Shown: positions 31,421 through 41,149 of the stretch, in pieces
Layout: each line of letters opens with the position of its first letter
Numbering within the stretch: the stretch's first letter is position 1
Source of the DNA: Hyposmocoma kahamanoa
Lineage: Eukaryota; Arthropoda; Insecta; Lepidoptera; Cosmopterigidae
Assembly (NCBI RefSeq): GCF_003589595.1
Contig: NW_020654051.1
Coordinates: 10,222,886 to 10,286,885, forward strand
Direction: 5' to 3'
DNA length: 64,000 nucleotides
Position numbers and translations under genes: made by a program
Notes under the pieces: generated by a model
Database searches by the model: none
What the model saw: the letters and a program-made list of their open reading frames with translations, nothing else
Told to the model about the DNA's origin: nothing

Positions 31421-31852
31421 TATATTAATTACATCATTTTACGTTACTATTTATAATGGTTGTGAATTGTGTACGGCTGTTCTAGTAAAAAAACTTGTCC
31501 GAGACTCATTCCGTTATGGTTTTTTTTTTCATTTATTTAGTGCAGAGCAATATATAATACAGATTTATTACATCAATATAATGAGACGCCATAACTTCGT
31601 GAGCTAGCAGACAAGGGTTCTCGAATTTTCAATTTGTATTGCCGATAAATATTACGTAGCCTATTTACTTAGTATACATAATTACTGACTAGGTAATAAT
31701 AAACTTGGACACGCATAATAAAATACGCTGGTTACCTTATTAAAAATACCTGTCCAAAATATAACAGTTCGATACTAAGAGTGTAATTAAAAGCCGGGGG
31801 TGCGGAGGGAGAGTTGTTTTCTTTAATATAGTATACAATTTTATTTTATTTT

Positions 31853-32050
31853 CGAACCGAACGGTTACCATCCTGGACTGCCACACAGAGGTCCCGGGTT
31901 CGATTCCCGAACCGAGATAAATATTTGTATGGCCTACATTTATTTCGCACGTAAGTTTGGGTGTAATTCGTGGTACCTATGTGTGCGTCCATGGCAACCG
32001 CAATACAGGGTTTTCCTAGTGCGCGTTTATGAATGTGTGTATTTATATCT
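31853..32050 (+). repeat. tRNA-derived SINE
   Basis: The 5' part looks like a tRNA: CCGAACGGTTACCATCCTGG and then a perfect internal B box GGTTCGATTCC at 31897-31907, within CGGGTTCGATTCCCG. A tRNA-unrelated body follows (GTATGGCCTACATTTATTTC, GTGTGCGTCCATGGCAACCG), shared with 14155-14335. RNA polymerase III would transcribe an active copy from the internal promoter. Confidence 0.75.
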
Positions 32051-32059
32051 AACATTTTG

Positions 32060-32140
32060 ATCTTTGCCATTAAAACTCTGAGTGGCACTGCAACTGTTAC
32101 TGACAGGCGTGTAGCTTACCATCAGGCGCACTTGTTCGTT
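32060..32140 (-). repeat. Dispersed repeat family A, short inverted copy
   Basis: Read on the minus strand: CAAGTGCGCCTGATGGTAAG, CTACACGCCTGTCAGTAACA, GTTGCAGTGCCACTCAGAGT. It matches the beginning of the copies at 18604 and 37415. It abuts the SINE tail. Confidence 0.65.
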
Positions 32141-32149
32141 ACATCGTTT

Positions 32150-34690
32150 ACAATGCTGAATTTCCATTTCGACGAAATTATTATTGTTAGACACTGAATT
32201 CCTTGGTGGTTTAAATAAAAGAAACGTATTTTACACAGGTGAAATCTTGGTTGCGGCTTCCATTCAGTAGGTTAGGTTAAGTTGGTACATGAAAAAGCAG
32301 AATTACGAATTTGTCAGAAACGAATTTATTTGCGTTTCCGAACATGTTTTCAGGCCAAATTATAATTAATATTAGTATTGATATTTCTAGATGAAATGAA
32401 ATTTAGATAAAATGACGTTATGTTAAATGTGGTTCATAACTTACGATCGTTATAAAAAATGAAATTATAGAATGTGTTTATATTAAACGTTCGTTATATG
32501 AAGTGAATTACTTTATTAAATGAGTTTATAGGAAGTAAAATTATGACAATTGAGCATTATGTGAATAATATTTATATGATATATTACACACCCCCTAAGG
32601 ATGCTGTTGAGGCTGACAAACAGGGGCAGCAGCCCCTGGGGCATGTATAAGCAAGCTAGAACTGATCAGTTTTGTACTTTAGGGCGCATAAAGACTGTTT
32701 CGGTACTCTGCAGGCTGCGAGCTAGTCCCCAATCTATCTTGATAACAGTGGCGGCAAGCTGTGACTCCATGCATGCGTTACTTTTTAAAAATATAAAACT
32801 ATTTTTTCCTGTTGTTCAGACTCTAATTTATTTAAATGTATACTAACTTAAACGTAAGAGTTCTCTTGATACCAACCCATTTAATTAGTAGTCTGCTTTC
32901 TGAATAAATAAATAAATATTTTTCCCACCAGTCCAGAAATATTGCACTATGGACAATAATTACCTTCGTATAATGTTACATGAAATAAATTCAGTATCAA
33001 AGCTAGATAAATGTATATAGTAAGTTTGCGATGTAGATATAACACAATCACGTTAACTTTTAAAACTACTTATGTTCTGAAAACTTGTATATGTAGGTGT
33101 CCTTTGCCCATGTCTAATGTTACGTGATTACTCTTCGAAACTAGTTAAGATAAGGTCCTTCTGCAGACAGTTGTAATCTACGCTAACGAAATAATTTACT
33201 TAATTATTGAATTTTGCTCGAAGTACCAGTCCTTCGTTGGAAGATAGTTTTAAAAACGAATCCTAGAAATTAAATGCTTGGTTCTCAGAAAAGTTTTCCA
33301 GGAAAAATCCACCGTATGTTTAAAGGTTATTCTAAGTAAATTACTAAAAGTCTAAAAACCTTTTCTTGATTTTTCTCTTCGTGTTTGTAAATATTTCGTG
33401 AAAGACGTGTAATTTAGTTATGATTGAGGATTTCCTCAAACATTTGTTTGATCATGAATAAAACAAGCAGGTTGGATCATAAATTGTTTTCGCCTTAGTC
33501 CTGCCCTTGAGCAAAGCCTGTAATCGAAATAAACCTTCTTGAACGTGTCAAGGCATTAATATTGTTGAAAAGGGTGAGCTTTCGTCCAAACTGGGCAATA
33601 AAATCACGTATTTACTGCCATTGAAAGCTTGATATTTTCTCTATAATATACTAATAACATAAACTTATATCAAGATCATGTACGTACTATTACTAGTTAT
33701 AACCTCCGACAGTTTTTGTCAGGAATACATTATATGTTACTTCTCAATTATTGTAATGAAGTTTTATAAAGAAATGCACCAATTAATATATCTCTTATTG
33801 ATGCCATTTGAAAAACTGTAAATAAACTGTTTTCATAGTCTATTTTTCATTTCACTTACTATTTTTGGTACAGCCTACGTAAATTAACATATTTTTATTA
33901 CTGTGTGTTATCTGCAGCCCCTACTTTATATCTCCTGGTTTAAATGATAATAACACACACAATTTGTTGCGCTTTTGTATAAATGCAAGAGTCGTGTGTT
34001 ATCAAATTGGCATTGACTGTAAGAATATAAATATAAATATTTTTCACACTGCAAGACGGCCTCAGATGTGAGAGTAATTTACTACTTTTGCCGGAAAGGA
34101 AATACCATTTTCAAATGTATATTTCTGCACGTAGACGACGTCGGTGTCACAGCAGTCGCACATCTGCGTACGCAACGCCTTAATAACTTTATTCATACGT
34201 TTTCTAATATCGAAACGGAGAAACCAGTACATCTTGTAAATCCAATAAGTCACTTGTAAAAAGGAGAAAGCCCAAATAAATCACATACTTTCCTCTTCAA
34301 TCGTACACTTTCCTCTATGCGGCAGTATTTACAAATGTCCTCAATAAACAAGCTGATCGCGATATAAATCTAGAAAGTAAAGTATACATACAATTATAGT
34401 AATATTTCCCATAATCAAGTTATCAATATTCTTAAAATTTTCGTGACTATTCTATATACTTTCGAAAACTATTAAAATAGTTAGTGGAGATAAATGCAGG
34501 CCGTTAGAACGTAGATAAGGTAATCACTTGTTCTTTGGTAATATTTTTCTAGTGGTAGGGATAAAGCAGCACTAGTGTAATTTGAATTAAAGTGTAGGAA
34601 GTGTGATGAAACATGAAAAGAACGGAACATTCATGCGCAAAGTGACTAGCGCCCCGTGTTACCTGCGTAACACTAACCTTTAGATAGATG
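32150..34690. other. AT-rich DNA, no gene seen
   Basis: ORFs are short and compositionally biased. A less AT-rich patch at 32590-32780 encodes nothing recognisable. Two overlapping 63-codon ORFs on opposite strands at 34062-34259 mirror each other and neither has a motif. Confidence 0.45.
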
Positions 34691-34699
34691 TACGGTTCC

Positions 34700-36296
34700 C
34701 CACAATAGCACAATTCATGAAACAGACTTTAAAACATACAGACACTGCTCCTCGCCATTCTAATCGCCTCGCGAAGGGTGCTGCCGACTATTCTCTCCAC
34801 AGGAAACACCCCCTGTGCATTTGTAGGACCCGTCAAGTCAGGGGACGTCCTCAAAGATCTGACGACTGCATCACTCTCGCCACGTTATGGGTCAATCAGA
34901 TCGTATCACAATCACGCTCCATATCAATATACCATTTAAAAAGAGCCCCTCAGGTCTATTCAACTGTGAGACTCGCGAAGCCTTGAAAGGGTTGTAACCG
35001 TAACAACCGTGATCAGGATCACGGCAGTAAAACAGGAAACTTCCGGTCCACAAATTTATTTAACATGAAGTAAAAGGTAAAGTAAAGAGATAAAAATACT
35101 GTAGGAAATAAAACGTAAATGTAGAAATACAGCACATTAATAAAAACACACACCCTAACTTAAACTAAAATTGGTAGATGTTTATTTAGGCACTTACCCC
35201 TTATCGGGTTGTATCATGTTGAATTACAGATAGACTGTTATTCGCTTATTATGGTCGATACATGATTTACATTGATTGTATTATGATTAAATTTGAAAAG
35301 AATAAAAAAATATTAGACAATTTGATTTAGTAGTATCCGCTATCGCGGTCAAGCAGGGAGTGACCGTCGAAAGAAATAAAATCAGAATGCGAAGGAAAAT
35401 GGAACAATTCAGAATTTTAAATATGAGTTGACGAAGAAAAACGATACGATACGAATGGAGAGAGGCGATACAAAAAGATGGGATGACGGTGTAAGGAGGT
35501 CACACCGTCACAATAACCGGGGGGCTGGAGAAAAAAAAATCATTCAGGATTTTTTTAAAGTATAAAGTTAAAGATGAAGGATAATGGAAAGAGAATAAAG
35601 TAAGAATAGTGGTGGTGAAGTGGAAGTGGAGAAGGGATAGAGTAAGAGTAATAAAGGGAGGAAGGTAAGTGTAATAGTAAACGAAGGAAGTGCGTTTTAT
35701 AAGTTGACTTTGAGGACTTCGTGACCTCATGTACTTTTAAGTAAAGGAAAATAATTAAGAAGGAAGGTCAAGATGAGCTCATAAGGGGCTGAGGGACCGA
35801 AAAAAAAGTATTAAAAACTACATTAAAGTAAATTAAAGTAGACTAATGAGGATCACACACCCTCAAAGCCTCTCGTCTATAGCACCCTCTACTGGCGGAA
35901 TTGTCCAATAGTGTCAGCAAACTACGGATCAATAACGCGCTTAAAGTAAGCTTATTGTAATGTTAAAACTACGATGTTTTATTGGCAGGTTTGTGACTAT
36001 TCATTCACTCAGTTCGTACTATGATGTGACTTTAACATTAAAGTAATATTGCTTATGTCAAATTTAGCAATCTTAAAATAGCTGTAATGATTAAAAGTTA
36101 AGTTAAACTTATTTATTTACATATATCTCTTCAATATTTTGTTTATTTTTTATTATTAAATAACACATAGTAAATAATTTTTCGTTAAATAAAAATACGC
36201 GATTCTTATTTCGTAAAATTACAACAGCGCCATCTATATGCTTGGCGAAACTAACAAAGTTAAGTTAAAGTAATATTGTTTTAGGAGGTTGGGGTA
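34700..36296. other. Mixed region, no gene recognised
   Basis: An 89-codon + ORF at 34717-34986 has no recognisable motif. CCGTGATCAGGATCACGG at 35009-35026 is a small palindrome. The stretch 35360-35700 is strongly purine-rich on the + strand (GAAGGAAAATGG, GGAGAGAGGCG), which suggests a degraded simple or satellite-like sequence. None of this supports a gene. Confidence 0.4.
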
Positions 36297-36311
36297 GGTC
36301 CCCCGTTCCCC
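36297..36311. repeat. Target-site duplication, left copy
   Basis: GGTCCCCCGTTCCCC, identical to 37145-37159. Confidence 0.85.
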
Positions 36312-37144
36312 CCCCCAACCCCCCCCCGAAGGGGTTCCCGCCTTGTCGTGGCGGGGGGGCTCTAGTAGCCGTGGTCGATTTTATCCCACGGTGAAGCTAA
36401 GAGGAATCCACGGGGCCGGCCGATGGTGGTAGGCTGGCCCGAGGAGGAGGGCGTTCCGCGCGGGGCCCGTTTGGCCAGCGGGACCGCGCGGATGCGCGAG
36501 GAGGAGGGTCGCGGGGGGAGAGACGTGTCGGTGTGTCGTCGCCGCTCGTCCTGTCCTCCGCGACCCTGGCGGGGCTGCACCGCTTTTAATGATGCAGTGG
36601 CGGCGGGGCCGCGGGGGAAGAGACGTGTCGGAGTGTCGTTGCCGCTCGTCCTATCCTCCGCGGCCGTGGTGGGCGCTCCAAGGGACTCTCTTCGGAGAGT
36701 CCGCGCGGAAGCGCGTTAGGTGTTGCGGCGGAGCCTGTCATCAGATCCGCCGCGGGGGCTGGGGGAGCCACTGAACTTCACAGTTGAGTGGATGCTGTCC
36801 TGGCCCCCCATGGCCCCTGGGTAGCGGACTCGGGGGAGTTCGTTGCCCAGCATAAAGGGGCCCGGGATGGAAGGCTCGTCTGGTGTTCGGCGAGCCTCAC
36901 ATTCGGAGTCGGGGGACCGATGTGTCTCCCTTCTCGAGGAGGGGCTGCGCAGGGCGCGGCCAGCCGCTGGTGGGGGCGCGGACGAGTGCAACAGCGTACC
37001 CGTACCCCCACCTACAGCGGAGGGGAGGAACACTCCGGGGGTTTAGTGCGGTCGGGCTGCTCCCCTTCAGGGTTCAGCCCAGTCCCACATAACCCCGGCT
37101 CTGCCCCCGGATAATGAAAAAAAAAAAGAAAAAAAAAAAAAAAA
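36312..37144 (+). mobile_element. GC-rich poly(A)-tailed retroposon
   Basis: An 833-bp block of roughly 65-70% GC in AT-rich surroundings. It ends in a poly(A) tract (37118-37144, with single G interruptions) after CCCCCGGATAATG, and is flanked by perfect 15-bp direct repeats. This is the signature of LINE-driven retroposition on the + strand. It contains an internal imperfect tandem duplication: GAGAGACGTGTCGGTGTGTC at 36519 and GAGACGTGTCGGAGTGTCGT at about 36620, each followed by GCCGCTCGTCCT. No ORF over about 100 codons has motifs. The 3' part (GTGCGGTCGGGCTGCTCCCC.., CACATAACCCCGGCTCTGCC) resembles R1-clade LINE 3'UTRs as I recall them, so it may be an internally deleted LINE or a SINE-like parasite. 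An RNA pseudogene is less likely. Confidence 0.8.
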
Positions 37145-37159
37145 GGTCCCCCGTTCCCC
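37145..37159. repeat. Target-site duplication, right copy
   Basis: GGTCCCCCGTTCCCC directly after the poly(A) tract; identical to 36297-36311. Confidence 0.85.
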
Positions 37160-37414
37160 TTTTCGTATAGAATAAGGTTAAAAACACATATTTCTTTTTT
37201 AAGTTGTCCAAATTGCACAAGAAATGGTAGTCGGTAATAGCCGCATAGTGAGTACGGGCGGAGGATGATGAATGGTTTCTATCTGCAGCTCTTGTTATGA
37301 GTTTGGCAGTATTATAAGATCAACCGTCATTAAAGAACAATGGGGGTGATAATCGAACCGAAACATTTTCAAAATTTCTTCACTATTTAGATATTAGCGG
37401 TTATTGACTTTTTA

Positions 37415-37550
37415 AAATATATTAAGTGATAGGATGAATAAGTCTTGCGCCTATAACCCTTAGTGGTAAGCTACACGCCTATCCATAACAGTTGCAGTGT
37501 ACTGCTACCGCGCCCATCATTATTAATTTCACCAGCACCTATGCTGTATC
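37415..37550 (+). repeat. Dispersed repeat family A, short copy
   Basis: ATATTAAGTGATAGGATGAA, AAGTCTTGCGCCTATAACCC, GGTAAGCTACACGCCTATCC, CAGTTGCAGTG, then ATTTCACCAGCACCTATGCT after an internal deletion. Confidence 0.65.
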
Positions 37551-37717
37551 AGCAGTTTTTAGTAAATTTCACTGTGGAGAGCTCATCATACTGTCATTCA
37601 CATCACCTTCCTGTCGGTAGGCTCCATTGTTTCGGCTTTACAATGACCACCATTGTCTCTTTGGCGTACGCCTTTCGTAAAGCATCGATTTCTCATAGAG
37701 TATAATATAACAGTCTG

Positions 37718-37895
37718 AGGGTCGTATTCTAGAACTTTACTCAATGCTTAAGTCAGGACTTATGTATATACTTAGTATGATTCAAAGCACTAGAAATCAT
37801 ACTCAAGTCCCTGCCATTAGGGTCGTATTTCCAGTGCTTGTGTTGCCAGTGCAATCCTGACTTGAGCGTTGAATAGAGTTCTAGAATACGACCCT
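37718..37895. mobile_element. 178-bp MITE-like element with long terminal inverted repeats
   Basis: The left end AGGGTCGTATTCTAGAACTT and the right end (inverted) AGGGTCGTATTCTAGAACTC pair over about 42 bases with 4-5 mismatches. A second GGGTCGTATTT box lies internally near 37822, so the structure may be a nested or duplicated form. No ORF; too short for a transposase, hence non-autonomous. Target duplication not clear. Confidence 0.7.
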
Positions 37896-38834
37896 AAAAA
37901 TCTCTGCATTCTGTGTCCGTTAATAAACAAAAACCAAACTTCAATCTGTTTGTCTCTGCAGATGCATATCTGATACTGATACATATTTAATAATGAATTT
38001 TTATTTCCCTGATGAGCTTTGAATGAATCAATGTTGACGATATGCTATTTAACCCATGCTGATTTATAGCTAGTAGCAATCGGAACAGACAAAGTACTTA
38101 AACTTTTTAGTACACACATGCTCGATAATACATCCTTCTGAAACCCGGAATATTTAACATTAAAAGTCAAACAATCAAAATAAAATAAGTTACACTATAT
38201 TATTGTATTTTTACTAAATTTACCAACACTATCGTTGTAAATTAATTGCTAGTAACAAAATACAATACATTAGTCCTGGATTTCAAAGGGAGGTATTATC
38301 TCTAAGTATACTCTGCTTATTTCAATCTCTGACAATTAGATAAGGATCATATTTCTGTAATGTTTCCCAATTTATATTCATTGACTGGCAACAGCGTAAT
38401 TTTATTACTATTAATATTACTTAACTGAATATCGAATTATCTGGTGAGTTAACCTCAAAGTTATACGACTGGCGTAAAAAACCATTAGCACATTAACAAT
38501 GACAGATATTTCCAGTAAATAATTTGTTTACTCACTTGGACACATAACCATTGTTAACATTCACTATTGTTTACGTTCACAGTTACACACATTAGTTAGG
38601 TCCCATGTCGCCCAATTCATTGTATAATAAATTAACATCACTTATACATGATGTATCAAAAGAGTTTTGACCAAGCCGGTAAAGATACCTTGGTTTATAC
38701 AAATAAACTTGAACCAGTTTCTACTGGTTGCTCGTATGAGATTGCATCGGTCACATTCCACTAAATGCGTTCTCATCTGATGAGGACATTAGACTCCCCG
38801 AATCGAACTATTAAAAGTGAATAGGCATTATTTA
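37896..38834. other. AT-rich DNA, no gene seen
   Basis: No supported ORF or repeat. Confidence 0.5.
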
Positions 38835-38910
38835 GGTGTGCATGCTCCATCGTCGACTTCATCGTCACTTTCCATCAGGTGAGATGGGAGTCAAATGCAC
38901 ACTTATTTTT
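38835..38910 (-). repeat. Dispersed repeat family D (copy 2)
   Basis: On the minus strand it matches 15664-15740: CCATCTCACCTGATGGAAAG and GTCGACGATGGAGCATGC. Confidence 0.55.
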
Positions 38911-40410
38911 TAATTAAAAAAAAATGTTTGTAATACCAAAGAAGATACCATGCTTAAGTGGAATGTACCCGGATCGGAGTTAAACGAAGACGGACAGAAT
39001 TAAGAGACTGGAACGACACTAAGGCTGAGATTTTCTATAAAACGTAACTTTGACTTGGACTAAGGAAAGGTGGCGAGTCCTTCTTTTTTTTATCGCGTCG
39101 ATGCTTCTTTATTCTAGGACTATGTTGACTTTGAATAGTACATATGTTGCCACCTTGACTGCGTTATCCGTGATCGCGAAGAAAGTACATAATTAAACTT
39201 TGAGTTCGTAATTTTTTGCTTTTAAGCTAAGGCAAAGTTAGTTTTGTAAATCTCTTACATATATTGGCATAGCATCCTGGCCCTTGAAGCATATTAGATA
39301 ATACTTAAGTTACTTAAAGAAAGATTATGAAGTAGAATTAAGAATGACGTGTAAGGACGAGCCTGGCATTATCGGCAAAGCAATAAAAGCCCGGTTTGCT
39401 CAAATAAACGATAAAAACGTTTTGAGTTTTGTATAGAATCAACGTTTACTTAAATACTTATTGAAAATTATACAAATATTCTTCGAGTACAAATAGATGT
39501 AATGGGTTTATTAAGTACGATATATAATTTATACAATATACCTACATATATACAATTATTAAAAGGTCTGGAAAAGAAGTAGTTTGTTTTAATCTGAATT
39601 AAAAGTACCTAAGCTGAGCTTATCAAAAGTACCTATTTATCTCGTCTTCTTAGAAAAGGTCCCGTGTACTTTGTGTGTTTCATTCTATTTTGATAAAATA
39701 ATACAATTACTTTTTTCTTGACGTTTTTCCTATATTTTGCATAATTTATTTATTAGGCTAAGTATGAAGTTGTAGTATCCAAAGTTCTATTATAAACTGT
39801 GCATAATTTAATTTCTAAGTAGGTATTTTGTAATAAAACAAATGAAAATCTTTTGTATACATATTTATTTCTTTCTAGAAAAAGATAGATTACATAGTCG
39901 CATAATAGTTTTGGTCATTAATTTTACAATAATTTTATACCATGTTTTAATTTATCATCATTATTGAATTAAGAAATAAATACTGAGCATTTAAATTTTT
40001 CTATTTATTAATTTCTTTTTATCTTTCTAGTTTGGCACAATCACATCAAAAATTACAGTACAGTAAAAGATATAAAATATTTTTATTACATTTTACACAA
40101 CAAGTTACACACACATATATAAAGAAGTAGACTCAAAGACGCAAAGGATAATCTTAAGAATTCGTTCTGAAGCAATGAAATATGAAACGGATTACGTCAC
40201 GTACCACATGACAATGCGATTTCTTTGTTTCTTCCCTAGTAAAGGTAAATTGCACAGGGTCCTTCCATAGTCGCGGAAAAATGTTAACAGTTGATTGTAC
40301 ACATAAAACAAGTTTTAATTTTTGCGACCCATCTCAATCACGTAAACTCTACGCTGTTCTTTACTAAATATGTTCACTGGCTTAGAGCGGTTACACAATC
40401 GCGACTTAAA
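38911..40410. other. AT-rich DNA, probably 3' flank of the membrane-protein gene
   Basis: No TE motif and no credible ORF. Because the minus-strand membrane-protein gene ends at 41147 or 40943, part of this may be its 3'UTR. No single poly(A) signal stands out. Confidence 0.4.
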
Positions 40411-40414
40411 CAGC

Positions 40415-40451
40415 AATACAAACGCGCGTTTCTGAAACGCGCGTTTGTATT
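40415..40451. repeat. Perfect 18-bp palindrome with a one-base centre
   Basis: AATACAAACGCGCGTTTC at 40415-40432, T at 40433, then its exact reverse complement at 40434-40451. The CGCGCG cores stand out in AT-rich DNA. It lies about 500 bases downstream of the membrane-protein gene. It could be a hairpin in the 3'UTR or a dimeric protein-binding site; nothing decides. Confidence 0.85.
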
Positions 40452-40942
40452 AACGTTATTTGTAGTAACGCTTGACAAAAGTAAAGAAGCTATTTCAATT
40501 TTCCTCAAACTCACTTTCTATCACAGTTATATAGAATCCAATTCTAGTTCCTTTCGCTTTGGTGTCTTTTCTTTAAAATATTTATTTAGTTTTAAATACC
40601 ACACACGCTACATTCGATGTTTTCCCTAAAACAAACAAGTATTCGTGCTAAGCTATACATATCTACATGTCTTTGAAATTTAATTGCTATTGTCTTTGTA
40701 GTTGAAACTGGACAGTGCAATACACATTAATCCTTTTTATCCAAAGACGGCAGTATGTTATTTATAAGTACGTACACAGCTATAGTATTTTACCCAACAT
40801 GTATAATATATACATGCATTACAGGATAGTATTCTCTGAACATGAAGTTAAAAGTGACTAATTAATATTTTAAATCAGTTTCGTTATTTCTGCTTTGTGG
40901 TGTAGCAGAATGCAAGTTTTAATCTACAAAAATGTATCGAAA

Positions 40943-41149
40943 CTACGCGTTGATATAAATCTCCTCTTTCTCTTTCAGAGGATAGTCTTTTGGAGGCAGC
41001 TTATAGGTATTCCTCACGTACGAAAATCGATGAAAGTTGTAGAAATACTCCTTCCCATCTGGCGAATATTGAGGATATAAGCTGTAAGGTGGAAAATCTG
41101 CGAAGGAGTCCGCGAGCGCGTGTTTGGCGAACTCCTGTCTGTATCGTCA
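40943..41149 (-). CDS. In-frame extension after TGA: candidate stop-codon readthrough region
   Basis: Directly after the TGA (41149-41147) the same frame continues for 67 sense codons to a TAG at 945-943 of 40 kb (40945-40943). The translated extension, starting RYRQEFAKHALADSF and ending KEKEEIYINA, has balanced composition, 10 tyrosines and several Pro-Tyr pairs, and reads like a cytoplasmic tail. It does not look like translated AT-rich noise. The stop is TGA followed by C, the leakiest stop context in Drosophila readthrough genes (established). Full product would be 150 residues. Alternatives: a CGA-to-TGA error or allele; alternative splicing around the stop; a pseudogene. The direct frame continuity and absence of other stops favour a real extension. 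Confidence 0.45.

Noticed and set aside
31853..31920. Possible tRNA gene
   Set aside because: There is a good B box, but the acceptor stem does not pair and the sequence continues into a body shared with 14155-14335. It is a SINE head.
34062..34259. Pair of overlapping 63-codon ORFs on opposite strands
   Set aside because: Mirror-image open frames in the same DNA with no motif in either.
36362..37114. Several 60-108 codon ORFs on both strands
   Set aside because: GC-rich DNA lacks stop codons by composition; no frame is favoured and no motif appears. The block is a non-coding retroposon.
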